64,000 nt of DNA from Streptomyces uncialis (GCF_001905345.1 NZ_LFBV01000001.1:150043-214042), one strand, 5' to 3'. Positions 25,440-33,491 are shown, counted from the stretch's first letter. Numbers and translations are program-made. Notes: generated by a model not told the origin, from the sequence alone.

Positions 25440-26531
25440 TCAGCCGGCAACGGGGGCCTTCTCGGTGATCGACACCTTCAGGCCACGCAGAAACGTTTCC
25501 CCAAGACCGACGCCGCGCACCGAGTACTCCGGGTCTTCCTTGACGGTGGCCAGGCCGTACATCGTGTCCAGCCCGATCGTGTCCGCCTTGAGGTTGTAGT
25601 CGTAGTCCACGAGCATCCGGGTGGCGATGCCGTTGATGTTCTGGATGCTGCCGTTCACCGCGCCCATCGGGATCGCGGGGCAGGCGGAGACCAGGAGCAT
25701 CGCGCTCTTGTGAAAGAGGTACATCTCCAGCCCGAAGGAGTTGTGGACAACGATGTCAAAGCCGTAGATGCGACCGACGACCGCGCGGCGGAGTGCGCTG
25801 GTGTCACCGGAGTAGTCGACTGCAACGAACTCGGGGTCCTTGAGCAGGATCGCCTCGACCTCGGGACCCGCGATCAGGTAGCGCTCGGAGGCCGGCACGT
25901 TGGCGAGGTTCATTGCCATGCGTGCATCGACCAGGGCGGTGCGGAGGGCCAGGGCGCGGGCCGCCATGTTCGCCCCGGTCCCGTCAGCAGTGGGGATGGT
26001 GACCTCGATGTCGCCGCCGATCACCTTCTTCTGCGCGGGAGTCAGCGCGGAGCGGGTGATGTTCGCCTTGATGAAGTCCGCGGTGGTGTCATCGAAGTAC
26101 TCGGCGAAGCCCCTCGTGAGCTTCGAGAGCACCTGAGAGCCGAACCGGCGCAGATCGAAGGCCACCTGCTCCATGGACAGCGTGGTCGCGTTCTGGGCGA
26201 GAACACTGAGCTGCACCGGGAAGCGCGACTCGCGAATGAAGCCGTTGGGCGCGCGGCGCGAAGCGGTCGGCAGCGGGCGGTCCGAGGACGCGGCGAGGGT
26301 GGTCTTGCTGCCCTTGATCGGGTTCTCGATCGGGGCCGAGATGCCGGCCGCCTGGACCGGGATGCCGCGGGACTCGCGGTTCACGTTGATCACGTCACCG
26401 AGGCCACCTGTGAAGGACAGCTCCGAGTATCGGGCCGGAATGCCGCCAAGGGTGAGCTGCCGGTCGAGGAGGCCGAGGGCCGCGATCGTGACCTGCTTGG
26501 GATCGAGATTAAAGTGGTGCGTGGTAGCCAT
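25440..26531 (-). CDS. Major capsid protein
   Basis: 363 residues starting ATTHHFNLDPKQVTIAALGL. Features such as RYSELSFTGGLGDVINVNRESRGIPVQ (discontinuous), a long central domain and RVYGFDIVVHNSF-like C-terminal strands fit the P22-type/HK97-fold coat proteins used by this phage group. It follows scaffold and portal, and is flanked by terminators on both sides. ATG 26531 has a CGGAG site; an upstream start would read through the terminator. Confidence 0.85.
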   Translation of the reverse strand: MATTHHFNLDPKQVTIAALGLLDRQLTLGGIPARYSELSFTGGLGDVINVNRESRGIPVQAAGISAPIENPIKGSKTTLAASSDRPLPTASRRAPNGFIRESRFPVQLSVLAQNATTLSMEQVAFDLRRFGSQVLSKLTRGFAEYFDDTTADFIKANITRSALTPAQKKVIGGDIEVTIPTADGTGANMAARALALRTALVDARMAMNLANVPASERYLIAGPEVEAILLKDPEFVAVDYSGDTSALRRAVVGRIYGFDIVVHNSFGLEMYLFHKSAMLLVSACPAIPMGAVNGSIQNINGIATRMLVDYDYNLKADTIGLDTMYGLATVKEDPEYSVRGVGLGETFLRGLKVSITEKAPVAG

Positions 26532-26556
26532 AGACTTGCTCCGAGGGCATAAAAAA

Positions 26557-26584
26557 AGCCCCCCGGCAGTCAAGCCGGAGGGCT
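26557..26584 (-). terminator. Terminator between scaffold and capsid genes
   Basis: Minus strand: AGCCCTCCGGC pairs with GCCGGGGGGCT (one mismatch), followed by seven T residues. Its T-run lies about 20 bases before the capsid start, so capsid expression needs read-through, antitermination or a promoter inside the hairpin region. Confidence 0.82.
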
Positions 26585-26601
26585 AATTCATAAATGATGG
26601 A

Positions 26602-27135
26602 TCATATGAACCGCCCGTTCGCGATGATGTCCGCGAGTTCGGTAGGGTCCATGGTGGAAATATCGCCGCCACCGGACGAGTAATGCCCTGCACCCTTGAG
26701 GGGAGGGAATTCCGGCTCCGGGGCTGCTGGCTTGGGAAGAGAGGCGATGAAAGCAGTCACCTTGTCGCGGTCCGCACGGCCGTCCTCGGAGAGGAAGCGG
26801 CCCAGGTCGAGATAGTCGGTCGGCACCGAAATGCCTGCGGTCGCGGCCTGAGCGCGGATCTCCGCCTCGGCGAGAGATGTGCCGAACTCGGTGAGAGCCG
26901 AGCTACGGGCCTCCTCCCGGGCCTCGCTGATCGCACGCTCCTGGTCCGACATCTGCGACTCGCGGAGCTGGTCCAGCTCTCGGCTGGCAGCCTTCCACCG
27001 CTTTTCGTTCTCTCGGGAAAGCGCCTTCCACTTCTCTGCGTCTGAGTCATTGCCCGATGCGGACTGGATGGCCGGACCCTCCTGCTCGGAGGTGTCATTC
27101 TCGGCGCTCTGCGTCTCAATCATTAATGAATCCAT
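26602..27135 (-). CDS. Scaffolding protein
   Basis: 177 residues, strongly charged and helical: DSDAEKWKALSRENEKRWKA, then coiled coil with many Glu, Arg and Ala, and a DYLDLGRFLSEDG-type C-terminal helix followed by a glycine/serine tail. Position between portal and capsid and this composition are typical of phage scaffolding proteins. ATG 27123 is an alternative start. Confidence 0.8.
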   Translation of the reverse strand: MDSLMIETQSAENDTSEQEGPAIQSASGNDSDAEKWKALSRENEKRWKAASRELDQLRESQMSDQERAISEAREEARSSALTEFGTSLAEAEIRAQAATAGISVPTDYLDLGRFLSEDGRADRDKVTAFIASLPKPAAPEPEFPPLKGAGHYSSGGGDISTMDPTELADIIANGRFI

Positions 27136-27169
27136 TTCGGATGACGAGGCACACCCTTTCGGCGTGCCA

Positions 27170-28627
27170 CTACTTCTGTTCGGCGAGCTTACGGTTCACG
27201 TTGCCGGAGTTTCCCTGGGGAAGTTTGCTGGCCATACGTGCGGCCTTGGCTTCCTGCGGTGTGTTCCCGACCCCGCTGATCCGTTCAGGCTGGGGGCCCA
27301 GACGCTGGACTTCCGCAGCAGCCAGCGCGTCTTCCTTCCGCATTTCACGGAAGGAGCTGATCTGGGCGGGGGTGTAGCCTGCATCGCTCCATAGCTGGAC
27401 CTCGGGTACATTGAGTTGCTTGAGCTTGAGCAGGGCGTCAATGTGCTGTGCTTTGGTCCTGTATTCAGGGTCCCGCCATACGGTCTCCATCGAATATGCA
27501 CGGGCTCGCTTATCACGCTTTACGGCGAAGCACAGCCTGATGACCTTTTCCCAGGACTCCCCGAAGTGCAGCATTCGCTCGTTCACCTTGGCGACCAGCC
27601 CGACTTCTGCGCTGGTAATGGACTCGCCCGAGGGTGCCGTTCCACCGTTGACGAGGAAATAGTGACTGGGGGTCCGGGATATGGAACTCATGTGCTGAAG
27701 GAGGAGGCCCACGAGGTCGCAATAGTTACTGAGGCTGGCGGCCTCGAATTGGCCGAAACGGGCTGCTGGGTCCTCGGCCTGGAGAAGCTTGTCCACAGCG
27801 ACCTTAAAAGGCTCGACCGGATTCCCGTGATCGTCTTCCACGATCTCAAGGCCAGTCACATATCTCTGCGGCCAGGCAGCGAATTCCGAAGCCGTCAGCG
27901 CGTCCGAGACCGTCTTGTTGATCGCGTCCTGAATGGGGATCACGTTCGACAGGTCGGAGTGCGGGTTGCCCACCAGACGGGACCGGTTGTAGAAGGGGAC
28001 CACCGGAACGACGCCCAGGGGGTTCTTCCGCCGTGTCCCCTTCTCCCAGTCCGTCTCGCCGCGCTTGGTCTCGTAGACGTACGCCTCGGTCCAGAGCGTG
28101 ACCCACTGCTGTCCCCAGTCGTCCCGGTAGAAGCGGGCTGCGGCCTCCAGCTTCGTGCGGGAGCCGGGCTTGAACTGGACCACCATCTCCTCGGCGGAGA
28201 CCGGTTGGATCGAGGGCTCACCGTCAGTGCCGGCCCACACCGTGACGTACGCACGGCCCTGGATCATGGCGTCCAGATGTACAGCGTTGGACAGGGCGTC
28301 CATGCTGCTGCGCTGCCAGAACTCCCGGGCCTCCGTGTCGGTGCCGGGGGAGTCGGGGAGCCGGAAGGCGTCCACCGTCATGCGCTCGGTCGCGGAGTCG
28401 ATGATCAGGCCGCAGAAGTTGTCCCGCCAGTTTTCGAAAACTTCGCGGAACTCGGCCTTGAAGCGGGCCTGGGAGAAGGCGAGCCGCTGGTGCTCGCCCT
28501 CGTAGTACTCGCCGTAACGGCGCAGTTCAGGAAGCCTGCTGGTCAGCCGTCCATGAAGATATGCGAGCCAATCGGCCGGGGATTCAGGGGGGCCGACAGC
28601 GGCGTATCCATTCGGAGGGATGATCAT
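27170..28627 (-). CDS. Portal protein
   Basis: 485 residues: LAYLHGRLTSRLPELRRYGEYYEG, NFCGLIIDSATERMTVDAFR, WQRSSMDALSNAVHLDA and a C-terminal SYFLVNGG-like region with SGESITSAEVGLVAKV. This is the SPP1 gp6-type portal of siphophages, which forms the twelve-subunit channel for DNA packaging. The family name rests on pattern and on position after the large terminase. Confidence 0.88.
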   Translation of the reverse strand: MIIPPNGYAAVGPPESPADWLAYLHGRLTSRLPELRRYGEYYEGEHQRLAFSQARFKAEFREVFENWRDNFCGLIIDSATERMTVDAFRLPDSPGTDTEAREFWQRSSMDALSNAVHLDAMIQGRAYVTVWAGTDGEPSIQPVSAEEMVVQFKPGSRTKLEAAARFYRDDWGQQWVTLWTEAYVYETKRGETDWEKGTRRKNPLGVVPVVPFYNRSRLVGNPHSDLSNVIPIQDAINKTVSDALTASEFAAWPQRYVTGLEIVEDDHGNPVEPFKVAVDKLLQAEDPAARFGQFEAASLSNYCDLVGLLLQHMSSISRTPSHYFLVNGGTAPSGESITSAEVGLVAKVNERMLHFGESWEKVIRLCFAVKRDKRARAYSMETVWRDPEYRTKAQHIDALLKLKQLNVPEVQLWSDAGYTPAQISSFREMRKEDALAAAEVQRLGPQPERISGVGNTPQEAKAARMASKLPQGNSGNVNRKLAEQK

Positions 28628-28636
28628 TAAGCCTCG

Positions 28637-29647
28637 CTAAAAGCCGATCACGCGCCTCCTGCGGGCATTAAGACGGCCGTCAGCGATTGCATCTGCCCTG
28701 GCCTCGAACGCAAGAATGGCGCACACGGCCAGGTCGATCTTCTTTTTGGAACGCGGGGAGTCTTTCGTGATCAAGATTCCCTGCGGGACTTCTCGGGTTA
28801 CGGCGTTGAGGACGTGACGGCTCAGGTCCGGATCGTTCTCATGCTTCAGGTCCTGCATGGCGACTGCGGAATGGAACCGTTCGGTCGCCTGGGCCATGCG
28901 GGTGGGGCGGTTGGTCCAGTACTCGAAGACGCGGTCTTCCCCGAACTCCATGGCCCACCGGCCCAGAGCCTCTTGCCAGTAGGGTGGATCGCCGTACATC
29001 CATTCCACCTTGTAGGTACGGAATGCGTTGTGCACCGCGGCCTCGACCGAAAGGACGTCCACTTCCCATTCGGGGTCCGTCCTCGGGTTTTCCCACAGGC
29101 CGAGTTTGAAGAGCTTCCCGTCCCGCAATCGGCAACCGATGATCCCCGACGAGTCTCCCCGCAAAGATCCATCGAACCCGATGGATATCTGTTCGCCGGG
29201 CTGGATCGGGTCTTCTTCGGAGAAGCAGAGTTCCCAGGAATCTTTGGTGACCCATCCGTCCGCGTTTTCCTGGATGTTGTTCAGGTAGAATCGATAAGCG
29301 ACACCGGCTGGGGTGCGTGGGTCCTGGATGGCGTCAACGATGCCTTCGACGTCCACCCAGTGGGAATCGCCGTATGCGTCGCGGACGCCCCGGGTGATCG
29401 CGTCGCGGTCCTTGAGATCGAGGTCCGCAGTCGCCTCAACGCAGTCGTAGAGGATGCGGCCGGCCCCGGCCTCCGCCGCTTCGTGCGTCCTCTGCGCCAC
29501 GCTGTTCTCCAGCGGATTGAACGCATTGGTGCTCTCAGCGAGCCGACTACCAGCGCCAGCCGTTTTCTGGACGTTCCGGTCCAGAGTCTCGAATACGTAG
29601 ACCCCGTGGTTCGACTCAATCCAGTGGTGGGTCTCGTCGCAAACGAC
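28637..29647 (-). CDS. terL: Terminase large subunit, 3' part (Walker B + nuclease)
   Basis: The reading frame resumes at VVCDETHHWIESN, the Walker B strand plus catalytic Glu of the packaging ATPase. It runs through STNAF (coupling motif) to the RNase H-like nuclease: IGFDGSLRGDSSGIIG, EWMYGDPPYW and a final ILAFEARADAIADG. This part has no good start codon at its true beginning, because it is the continuation of the 5' part at 30,251. The two are separated by a 61-nt insertion that changes frame. ATG 29500 could only start a truncated, ATPase-less protein. Confidence 0.8.
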   Translation of the reverse strand, partial: VVCDETHHWIESNHGVYVFETLDRNVQKTAGAGSRLAESTNAFNPLENSVAQRTHEAAEAGAGRILYDCVEATADLDLKDRDAITRGVRDAYGDSHWVDVEGIVDAIQDPRTPAGVAYRFYLNNIQENADGWVTKDSWELCFSEEDPIQPGEQISIGFDGSLRGDSSGIIGCRLRDGKLFKLGLWENPRTDPEWEVDVLSVEAAVHNAFRTYKVEWMYGDPPYWQEALGRWAMEFGEDRVFEYWTNRPTRMAQATERFHSAVAMQDLKHENDPDLSRHVLNAVTREVPQGILITKDSPRSKKKIDLAVCAILAFEARADAIADGRLNARRRRVIGF

Positions 29648-30251
29648 AAATATTAATCAACCGGGCCCCGGTGAAACGTTTCTGCAAACGGGTTCCCCGG
29701 GGCCGGCCAAAGGTGGGCCTCGCCCCCTCAAGGCCGCGAGAAGAGGACGTGACGGGCTCGATCCGGCCTGGCCTGCCGTCCTTGAACTGGATCAGGTTCT
29801 TGCCGATCTCAATCCCGTACTCGCCCTCGGCGGGGGACTCGGCAAGCATTCCCCGGACCATGTCCCTGGTGTTGGCCGTCTGGTCCATCGAGGTTGCGGC
29901 GATCTGGACCAACGGGAGCGCCACGCGCTTCCCCACAGGAAGCCCGCTGTCGTCAAAGTGGGAGAACCTGCAAGGTCCGATAAATTCAATAATGCACAGG
30001 GCTGCCAGCAAAGGCGTTTTGCCCCAGCCCTTTGCGCGTCGCAGGGCGACCGTCCGGTAGACCCATTTGCCCTGGGCGTCGATCGCGTACATCCACAGAA
30101 TGAAGCGAAGCTGCTCCTCCGTGAACGTCCACGGGTCGCCAGCGTGCTCACCGTCCGGCTGGACGATGTACCGCTGCGCCCAGCGGATGATCTGGTACCC
30201 CAGGGTGCGGGTGGGGTGGGGTACCCCCTCGGGGAGGTTTCCAGTCTGCAC
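29616..30251 (-). CDS. terL: Terminase large subunit, 5' part (ATPase Walker A)
   Basis: It starts at GTG 30251, eight bases after AAGGGGGG. TRTLGYQIIRWAQRYIVQPDGE opens the protein (given here in outline), followed by a Q motif-like WTFTEEQLRFILW and Walker A in LRRAKGWGKTPLLAA. The family sequence holds to SSSRGLEGARPTF. Then the 61-nt insertion adds unrelated residues (RPRGTRLQKRFTG...) and the frame stops at 29,616. On its own this piece lacks Walker B and the nuclease and should be inactive. Confidence 0.8.
   Translation of the reverse strand: MQTGNLPEGVPHPTRTLGYQIIRWAQRYIVQPDGEHAGDPWTFTEEQLRFILWMYAIDAQGKWVYRTVALRRAKGWGKTPLLAALCIIEFIGPCRFSHFDDSGLPVGKRVALPLVQIAATSMDQTANTRDMVRGMLAESPAEGEYGIEIGKNLIQFKDGRPGRIEPVTSSSRGLEGARPTFGRPRGTRLQKRFTGARLINICRLRRDPPLD
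29648..29708 (-). other. 61-nt structured insertion inside terL
   Basis: Between ...ARPTF and VVCDETHH of TerL lie 61 nt that do not belong to the family sequence and shift the frame. The element is flanked by TTT (minus strand) on both sides. It folds on itself: CCGGGCCCCGG (29,661-29,671) pairs with CCGGGGCCGG (29,697-29,706) with one bulge, and an inner CGTTT-ctgc-AAACG hairpin spans 29,677-29,690. The zero frame reads through it without a stop but ends at 29,616. Candidates: bypass element, small palindromic insertion or intron-like relic. Confidence 0.75.
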
Positions 30252-30265
30252 CTGACTGCCCCCCT

Positions 30266-30688
30266 TCAGCCTCCGCTCAGCAGGCGGTACAGCTCCTCGT
30301 CCATGTCGGCCGCAACGGTCATCGCGTCCTGGTCCTGGTCGTCGTTCTCGGGCAGCTCCAGCGTCATCCGGAGCCGTGCTCGGTCCTCGACGGTGCCGCC
30401 CCATTTCGCGGTCCTCATGCGGATCTCGGAGGCGTGTCGGGTGTCCCCTTGGTAGAAGGCGTCCACGAGCTTCGTGGTGATCTCCAGCTCGGCCCAGTCG
30501 GTCTCGGCCCAGCCGGCCGTCTGCGGGGACGTGGCCCATGTCTTCCAGAAGCGGCGGGCGCCGCCCGTTGAGATACCCAGGGCCTTGGGCAGGACCCGCC
30601 CCTCTAGGGGGCTGTCCTGGAGCACCTGGGCGTGGTCGTGCGTGTTGCGGCGAACAGCGTTTGCCTTCGGCCTCGGCCCTCTGGTCAC
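30266..30688 (-). CDS. terS: Terminase small subunit
   Basis: 140 residues from GTG 30688, which overlaps the upstream stop. Basic N-terminus (TRGPRPKANAVRRNTHD), then ARRFWKTWATSPQTAGWAETDW and RMRTAKWGGTVEDRARLRMTLE, the usual small-terminase pattern of actinophages. The end is acidic. It sits just before terL with a 14-base gap. It should recognise the packaging site, probably in the 31.2-31.6 kb region. Confidence 0.85.
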   Translation of the reverse strand: MTRGPRPKANAVRRNTHDHAQVLQDSPLEGRVLPKALGISTGGARRFWKTWATSPQTAGWAETDWAELEITTKLVDAFYQGDTRHASEIRMRTAKWGGTVEDRARLRMTLELPENDDQDQDAMTVAADMDEELYRLLSGG

Positions 30689-30867
30689 AGCCTCACCGAG
30701 CCTGGATCGATGCCGTACAGGTCCGCAAGGTCATCCATGTCTGCCTGGGCCTCCGCTCTCCAACTCCGCCTCGCCGCGGCGGCCGTGGACGGCTGGCCGG
30801 GGACGGCGGTCGGGAACCATGGCGAACAGGAGCACTCCTCGCAGTTGCTTGTGCAGTCGGCGGGCAA
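30685..30867 (-). CDS. Putative 60-aa Cys-rich protein upstream of terS
   Basis: The frame ends with a GTGA overlap at the terS start. A TTG start at 30,867 has GGGAG five bases upstream. The N-terminus carries four cysteines (DCTSNCEECSCSPW), the end is acidic (DMDDLADLYGIDPGS). It fills the gap between HNH and terS genes. Function unknown, start tentative. Confidence 0.45.
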   Translation of the reverse strand: MPADCTSNCEECSCSPWFPTAVPGQPSTAAAARRSWRAEAQADMDDLADLYGIDPGSVRL

Positions 30868-30884
30868 GATGTCTCCCAAAGGTG

Positions 30885-31205
30885 TTAACGGTCTTCGTAG
30901 TACGTCTTGCGGCGATGGCAACTGCGACACAGCACCCAGAGGTTGTCCAGCTCCCATGAGCCACCCCGGGCCACGGGGACGATGTGGTCCACCTCCAGCT
31001 CCTTGTGGGAGCTGCACCGCTGGCAGGCGAACCGGTCACGGGCCAGGACCCTCGCTCGTCGGGAATTCCAGTCCCCGGGCCTGCCGAGCGCACGGGAGGA
31101 CTTGCGGTCCCAGCCACGACGGAGCTGGTGGTCCCCGCATCTACCGTCACGCAGTGTTCTCGCGGTACACCCCGCGACCAGGCATATGGATGTGGCCCTG
31201 GGCAT
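30885..31205 (-). CDS. HNH endonuclease
   Basis: 106 residues starting PRATSICLVAGCTARTL. The HNH core is CQRCSSHKELEVDHIVPVARGG and DNLWVLCRSCHRRKT: two CxxC pairs hold a zinc and the HIVP...N...H residues form the active site. HNH proteins beside TerS are required for cos cleavage and packaging in HK97-like phages, so this gene probably belongs to the packaging machine. It is the first gene of the late minus-strand run. Confidence 0.88.
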   Translation of the reverse strand: MPRATSICLVAGCTARTLRDGRCGDHQLRRGWDRKSSRALGRPGDWNSRRARVLARDRFACQRCSSHKELEVDHIVPVARGGSWELDNLWVLCRSCHRRKTYYEDR

Positions 31206-31563
31206 GTCCCGCCCCTTAAAAAGACTGAGGCCCCGACCGGTTGCTTGTCTGGCAGCCGGGGCCGGCCTTCTCGGACCTCTACCTGGATGCATAAACAGGG
31301 GATCAACAAGAAGGAAGTTTGACTAATAATTTACTGGAATAAACACGGTGAGCTTCCTGTTGTTCATAGGTGGTACCCCCAGGAACCTCACTTCGTTCGG
31401 TCTCACTTAGTATGTAGATGTAAAGGCGCAGGGTGCTTACGGCCTCTCCTCAAAGTGAGATGTGGATCACGAGATATGAGGTAGAAAGATCGAAAGTTGA
31501 CATGTCGTATGCCCTGGGCTACCCTCGCTCCCCAAGATCAACAATGAAGGAGCACGTTTTGCC
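31206..31563. other. Intergenic control region, possible cos
   Basis: No gene is visible. The region separates divergent late and early transcription units. It contains a stem GGCCCCG/CGGGGCC (31,229-31,235 with 31,257-31,263) with a T-run on the minus strand, an AT-rich stretch near 31,320-31,345, and CTCACTT repeats (31,387; 31,402; inverted at 31,453). The repressor promoter is at 31,497. The adjacent HNH and small terminase genes make this the likely packaging-site region. Confidence 0.5.
31494..31525 (+). promoter_or_regulatory. Repressor promoter with motif-like -35 region
   Basis: TTGACA (31,497-31,502), a 17-bp spacer and TACCCT (31,520-31,525) give a near-consensus housekeeping promoter about 40 bp before the repressor ATG. 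The 17 bases from 31,494 (AAGTTGACATGTCGTAT) match motif site A at 12 of 17 positions, so the repressor may bind its own promoter. Confidence 0.75.
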
Positions 31564-32046
31564 ATGACGAGCCTCCCCAGCAACATGGAACTGTCTCGGT
31601 TGCACCGCCAGGGTGTGACCGATGTGCAGATCGCCGCGAGGTATGGTGTGACGCGCCAGGCGGTGAACAAGCGGCTTAAGCTGCTCAAGCTGAGCAGCAA
31701 GCCCCCACTCACGGCGAAGGCCAACGCACTGGTGCCCTGGAACGTCCTTGCAGGTCAGGCGGGTGAGCCCACGCACCACACCGCGTACCCGCTGGAAGGT
31801 CTCAAGATGCTTCTCAGGCTGCGCATGGGGGACGACACGCTGTCACAGCGGCAGCGTGCCGATGGGGAGCGCTTCGAGCGGAGGCTTCGCAAGAACCCGA
31901 ACCTCGTCCTCGACTACGACCGCGAGAGCGTGTCGGGGTTTTTTTGGCGTGAGCGCACTCCGGAGGACGGGAAATTGATTGTCGCCTGGCCCGCTGGCGT
32001 GGAAAGGCCGGTGGAAGACATAGCGCTTCTGGAGATGCCGTCCTAG
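31564..32046 (+). CDS. Immunity repressor, L5 gp71-like
   Basis: 160 residues. A helix-turn-helix lies at about 9-35 (ELSRLHRQGVTDVQIAARYG, then VTRQAVNKRLKLL). The rest keeps the pattern of mycobacteriophage L5 gp71: VPWNV, YPLEGLKMLLRLRMGDD, RRLRKNPNLVLDYDRES, GFFWRERTPEDGKLIV and a final WPAGVERP. L5-type repressors silence early promoters and bind many asymmetric stoperators along the genome. It stands alone between its own promoter and terminator. The family call is by motif order, not alignment scores. Confidence 0.82.
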   Translation: MTSLPSNMELSRLHRQGVTDVQIAARYGVTRQAVNKRLKLLKLSSKPPLTAKANALVPWNVLAGQAGEPTHHTAYPLEGLKMLLRLRMGDDTLSQRQRADGERFERRLRKNPNLVLDYDRESVSGFFWRERTPEDGKLIVAWPAGVERPVEDIALLEMPS

Positions 32047-32119
32047 GGGGGACGTAGATTCATGCCAAGGAAGAGTAAGAAATGCTCCCTGAGCAACTAG
32101 AACACGTACCGCCAAGCAG

Positions 32120-32144
32120 GGCCCCTCGAACCGAGGGGCCTTTT
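32120..32144 (+). terminator. Terminator after the repressor gene
   Basis: GGCCCCTCG pairs with CGAGGGGCC around AAC and is followed by TTTT. It separates the repressor transcript from the early operon. A weak copy of the dispersed motif on the minus strand (32,083-32,099) lies just before it. Confidence 0.88.
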
Positions 32145-32288
32145 GCGTTGCGCAACATGGTTTTCGCATGTATTGCAATCGAACACCAGTGTGAATCACC
32201 TCACGTGGAATCTGGCCCCTTGCACGGCAAAACCACGTTTAGGCTCAAGCGTGAAGGAAATGAATGCGCAGCTTGTGGGAGGTCCGCA

Positions 32289-32633
32289 ATGAAGCGGGGC
32301 GTTGGGGCGATCCCGACTTGCAACAACAGCAGGCTTGTTGTGGCGCTAGAGGGGCTTTCGGGGACGGAGCCCCTGACCACGGGCCAGATCATTGGCACCG
32401 GCCTGTCCATCATCCAGCAGTACGGAGCCAGCGTGGGCACCTTCTGGCTGGTCGTCGTCACGGACGTCATGTCCGAAGCCGACTGGGGCGAACTGGGGGA
32501 TCTGTCTGACCGGATGGGCGCCCCCTGGGACGAGCGCATCGTGGCGCACTCCCGGCTGGACCAGGCTCATCCTCTGTTCCCCGGTTCCAGCCACTCCACC
32601 ATCTACACCGTCCACCCGGAGGCACGTCCTTGA
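32289..32633 (+). CDS. Early phage protein of unknown function (114 aa)
   Basis: ATG 32289 follows GGGAGG. The protein is a compact alpha/beta sequence (FWLVVVTDVMSEADWGELGDL) without cysteine pairs or catalytic motifs. It is the first gene after the repressor terminator; a weak promoter-like pair, TTGCGC-17-TATTGC, lies at 32,148-32,176. The stop overlaps the TTG start of the nuclease gene. Confidence 0.6.
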   Translation: MKRGVGAIPTCNNSRLVVALEGLSGTEPLTTGQIIGTGLSIIQQYGASVGTFWLVVVTDVMSEADWGELGDLSDRMGAPWDERIVAHSRLDQAHPLFPGSSHSTIYTVHPEARP

Positions 32634-33427
32634 GCAGTATCGAGACCCAGCCGAGATCCGTGTCCCAGACGCAGCAGTATGAGGAGTGCTCCTGGCGTTT
32701 CTATCTTCAGCGTGTCGAGCGCGTGGTGCCGAGGCCGGCCGCCTGGAGCCATCACGGCACGGCCTTCCATGCCGTCGCGGAAGCCTTTGAGCTGTCCGGG
32801 CGGACCATGTCCGAGGAGGAGGCTGTGCAGCTCTTCTCCGACCGGTACAGCGCTCTGGTGAACAAGAGCCTGGAAGTCGAACCGGACACCGATCGCTGGC
32901 TGTCCGCAGGGCGAGTCGGCGGGGGCGAGGACATCGAGCGCCGCTACGCCCTGGGCCTGGAGCAGGTGAAGCACTACGTCACCGACTGGGCGGACGGACA
33001 CCCGACGAACACCTGGAGCACACCCGACGGCAAGCCCGGCCTGGAGCTGTACTTCATGGTGGAACTGGGTGGCGTGAGGGTCCGCGGCTACATCGATCAA
33101 CTCGTTGACGATGGGGACGGCTCGGTCCGGCCGAGGGACTGGAAGACCGGCTCCATGAAGTCGAAGTTCCAGCTCCAGACGTACGGCGTTGCCGTGCGCA
33201 AGCGCTACGGCGTCGAGGTGAACAAAGCGGACTGGTACCTGGCGAAGGATGGCCGGCTGTCGCGGCCGGTGAGGATGGACGGGGTGCGTGAAGAGGACGT
33301 GGCCGAGCGGTTCGCGGCCATGGACGCTGGCGTGAAGAGGGGCGACTTCCCGGCGAGCCCTGCCTTCCACTGCCGGTTCTGTGACGTGAGCCATGCCTGT
33401 TCATTTATTCAAAGAGTTGCTACGTAG
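32630..33427 (+). CDS. RecB-family PD-(D/E)XK exonuclease, Cas4-like
   Basis: 265 residues from a TTG that overlaps the previous stop. QTQQYEECSWRFYLQRV, HHGTAFHAVAEAF, GYIDQLVDD...PRDWKTG (catalytic D and D-x-K) and YGVAVRKRYG form the nuclease core. A Cys at about 20 and three near the end (FHCRFCDVSHAC) fit a 4Fe-4S cluster as in Cas4/AddB-type enzymes. Likely processes DNA ends in phage recombination or replication. Motif site B begins at its 3' end. Confidence 0.85.
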   Translation: MSSIETQPRSVSQTQQYEECSWRFYLQRVERVVPRPAAWSHHGTAFHAVAEAFELSGRTMSEEEAVQLFSDRYSALVNKSLEVEPDTDRWLSAGRVGGGEDIERRYALGLEQVKHYVTDWADGHPTNTWSTPDGKPGLELYFMVELGGVRVRGYIDQLVDDGDGSVRPRDWKTGSMKSKFQLQTYGVAVRKRYGVEVNKADWYLAKDGRLSRPVRMDGVREEDVAERFAAMDAGVKRGDFPASPAFHCRFCDVSHACSFIQRVAT

Positions 33428-33445
33428 GAAACTGTGGCGTAGAAT
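33414..33445 (+). promoter_or_regulatory. Motif site B with promoter
   Basis: GAGTTGCTACGTAGGAA (33,414-33,430) is a copy of the dispersed motif. Its TTGCTA (33,417-33,422) is followed after 17 bp by TAGAAT (33,440-33,445), a good -10. The promoter would drive the helicase/primase genes, and a factor bound to the motif would cover the -35 box. Confidence 0.65.
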
Positions 33446-33491
33446 CGGAACTGAGGGACGGCCCGCTTGGCGAGCTTGCTTTTTCCCTCGC

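Noticed and set aside
29648..29708. Group I intron or intein in terL
   Set aside because: 61 nt is far too short for a self-splicing group I core and has no intein motifs. Kept as an unexplained insertion.
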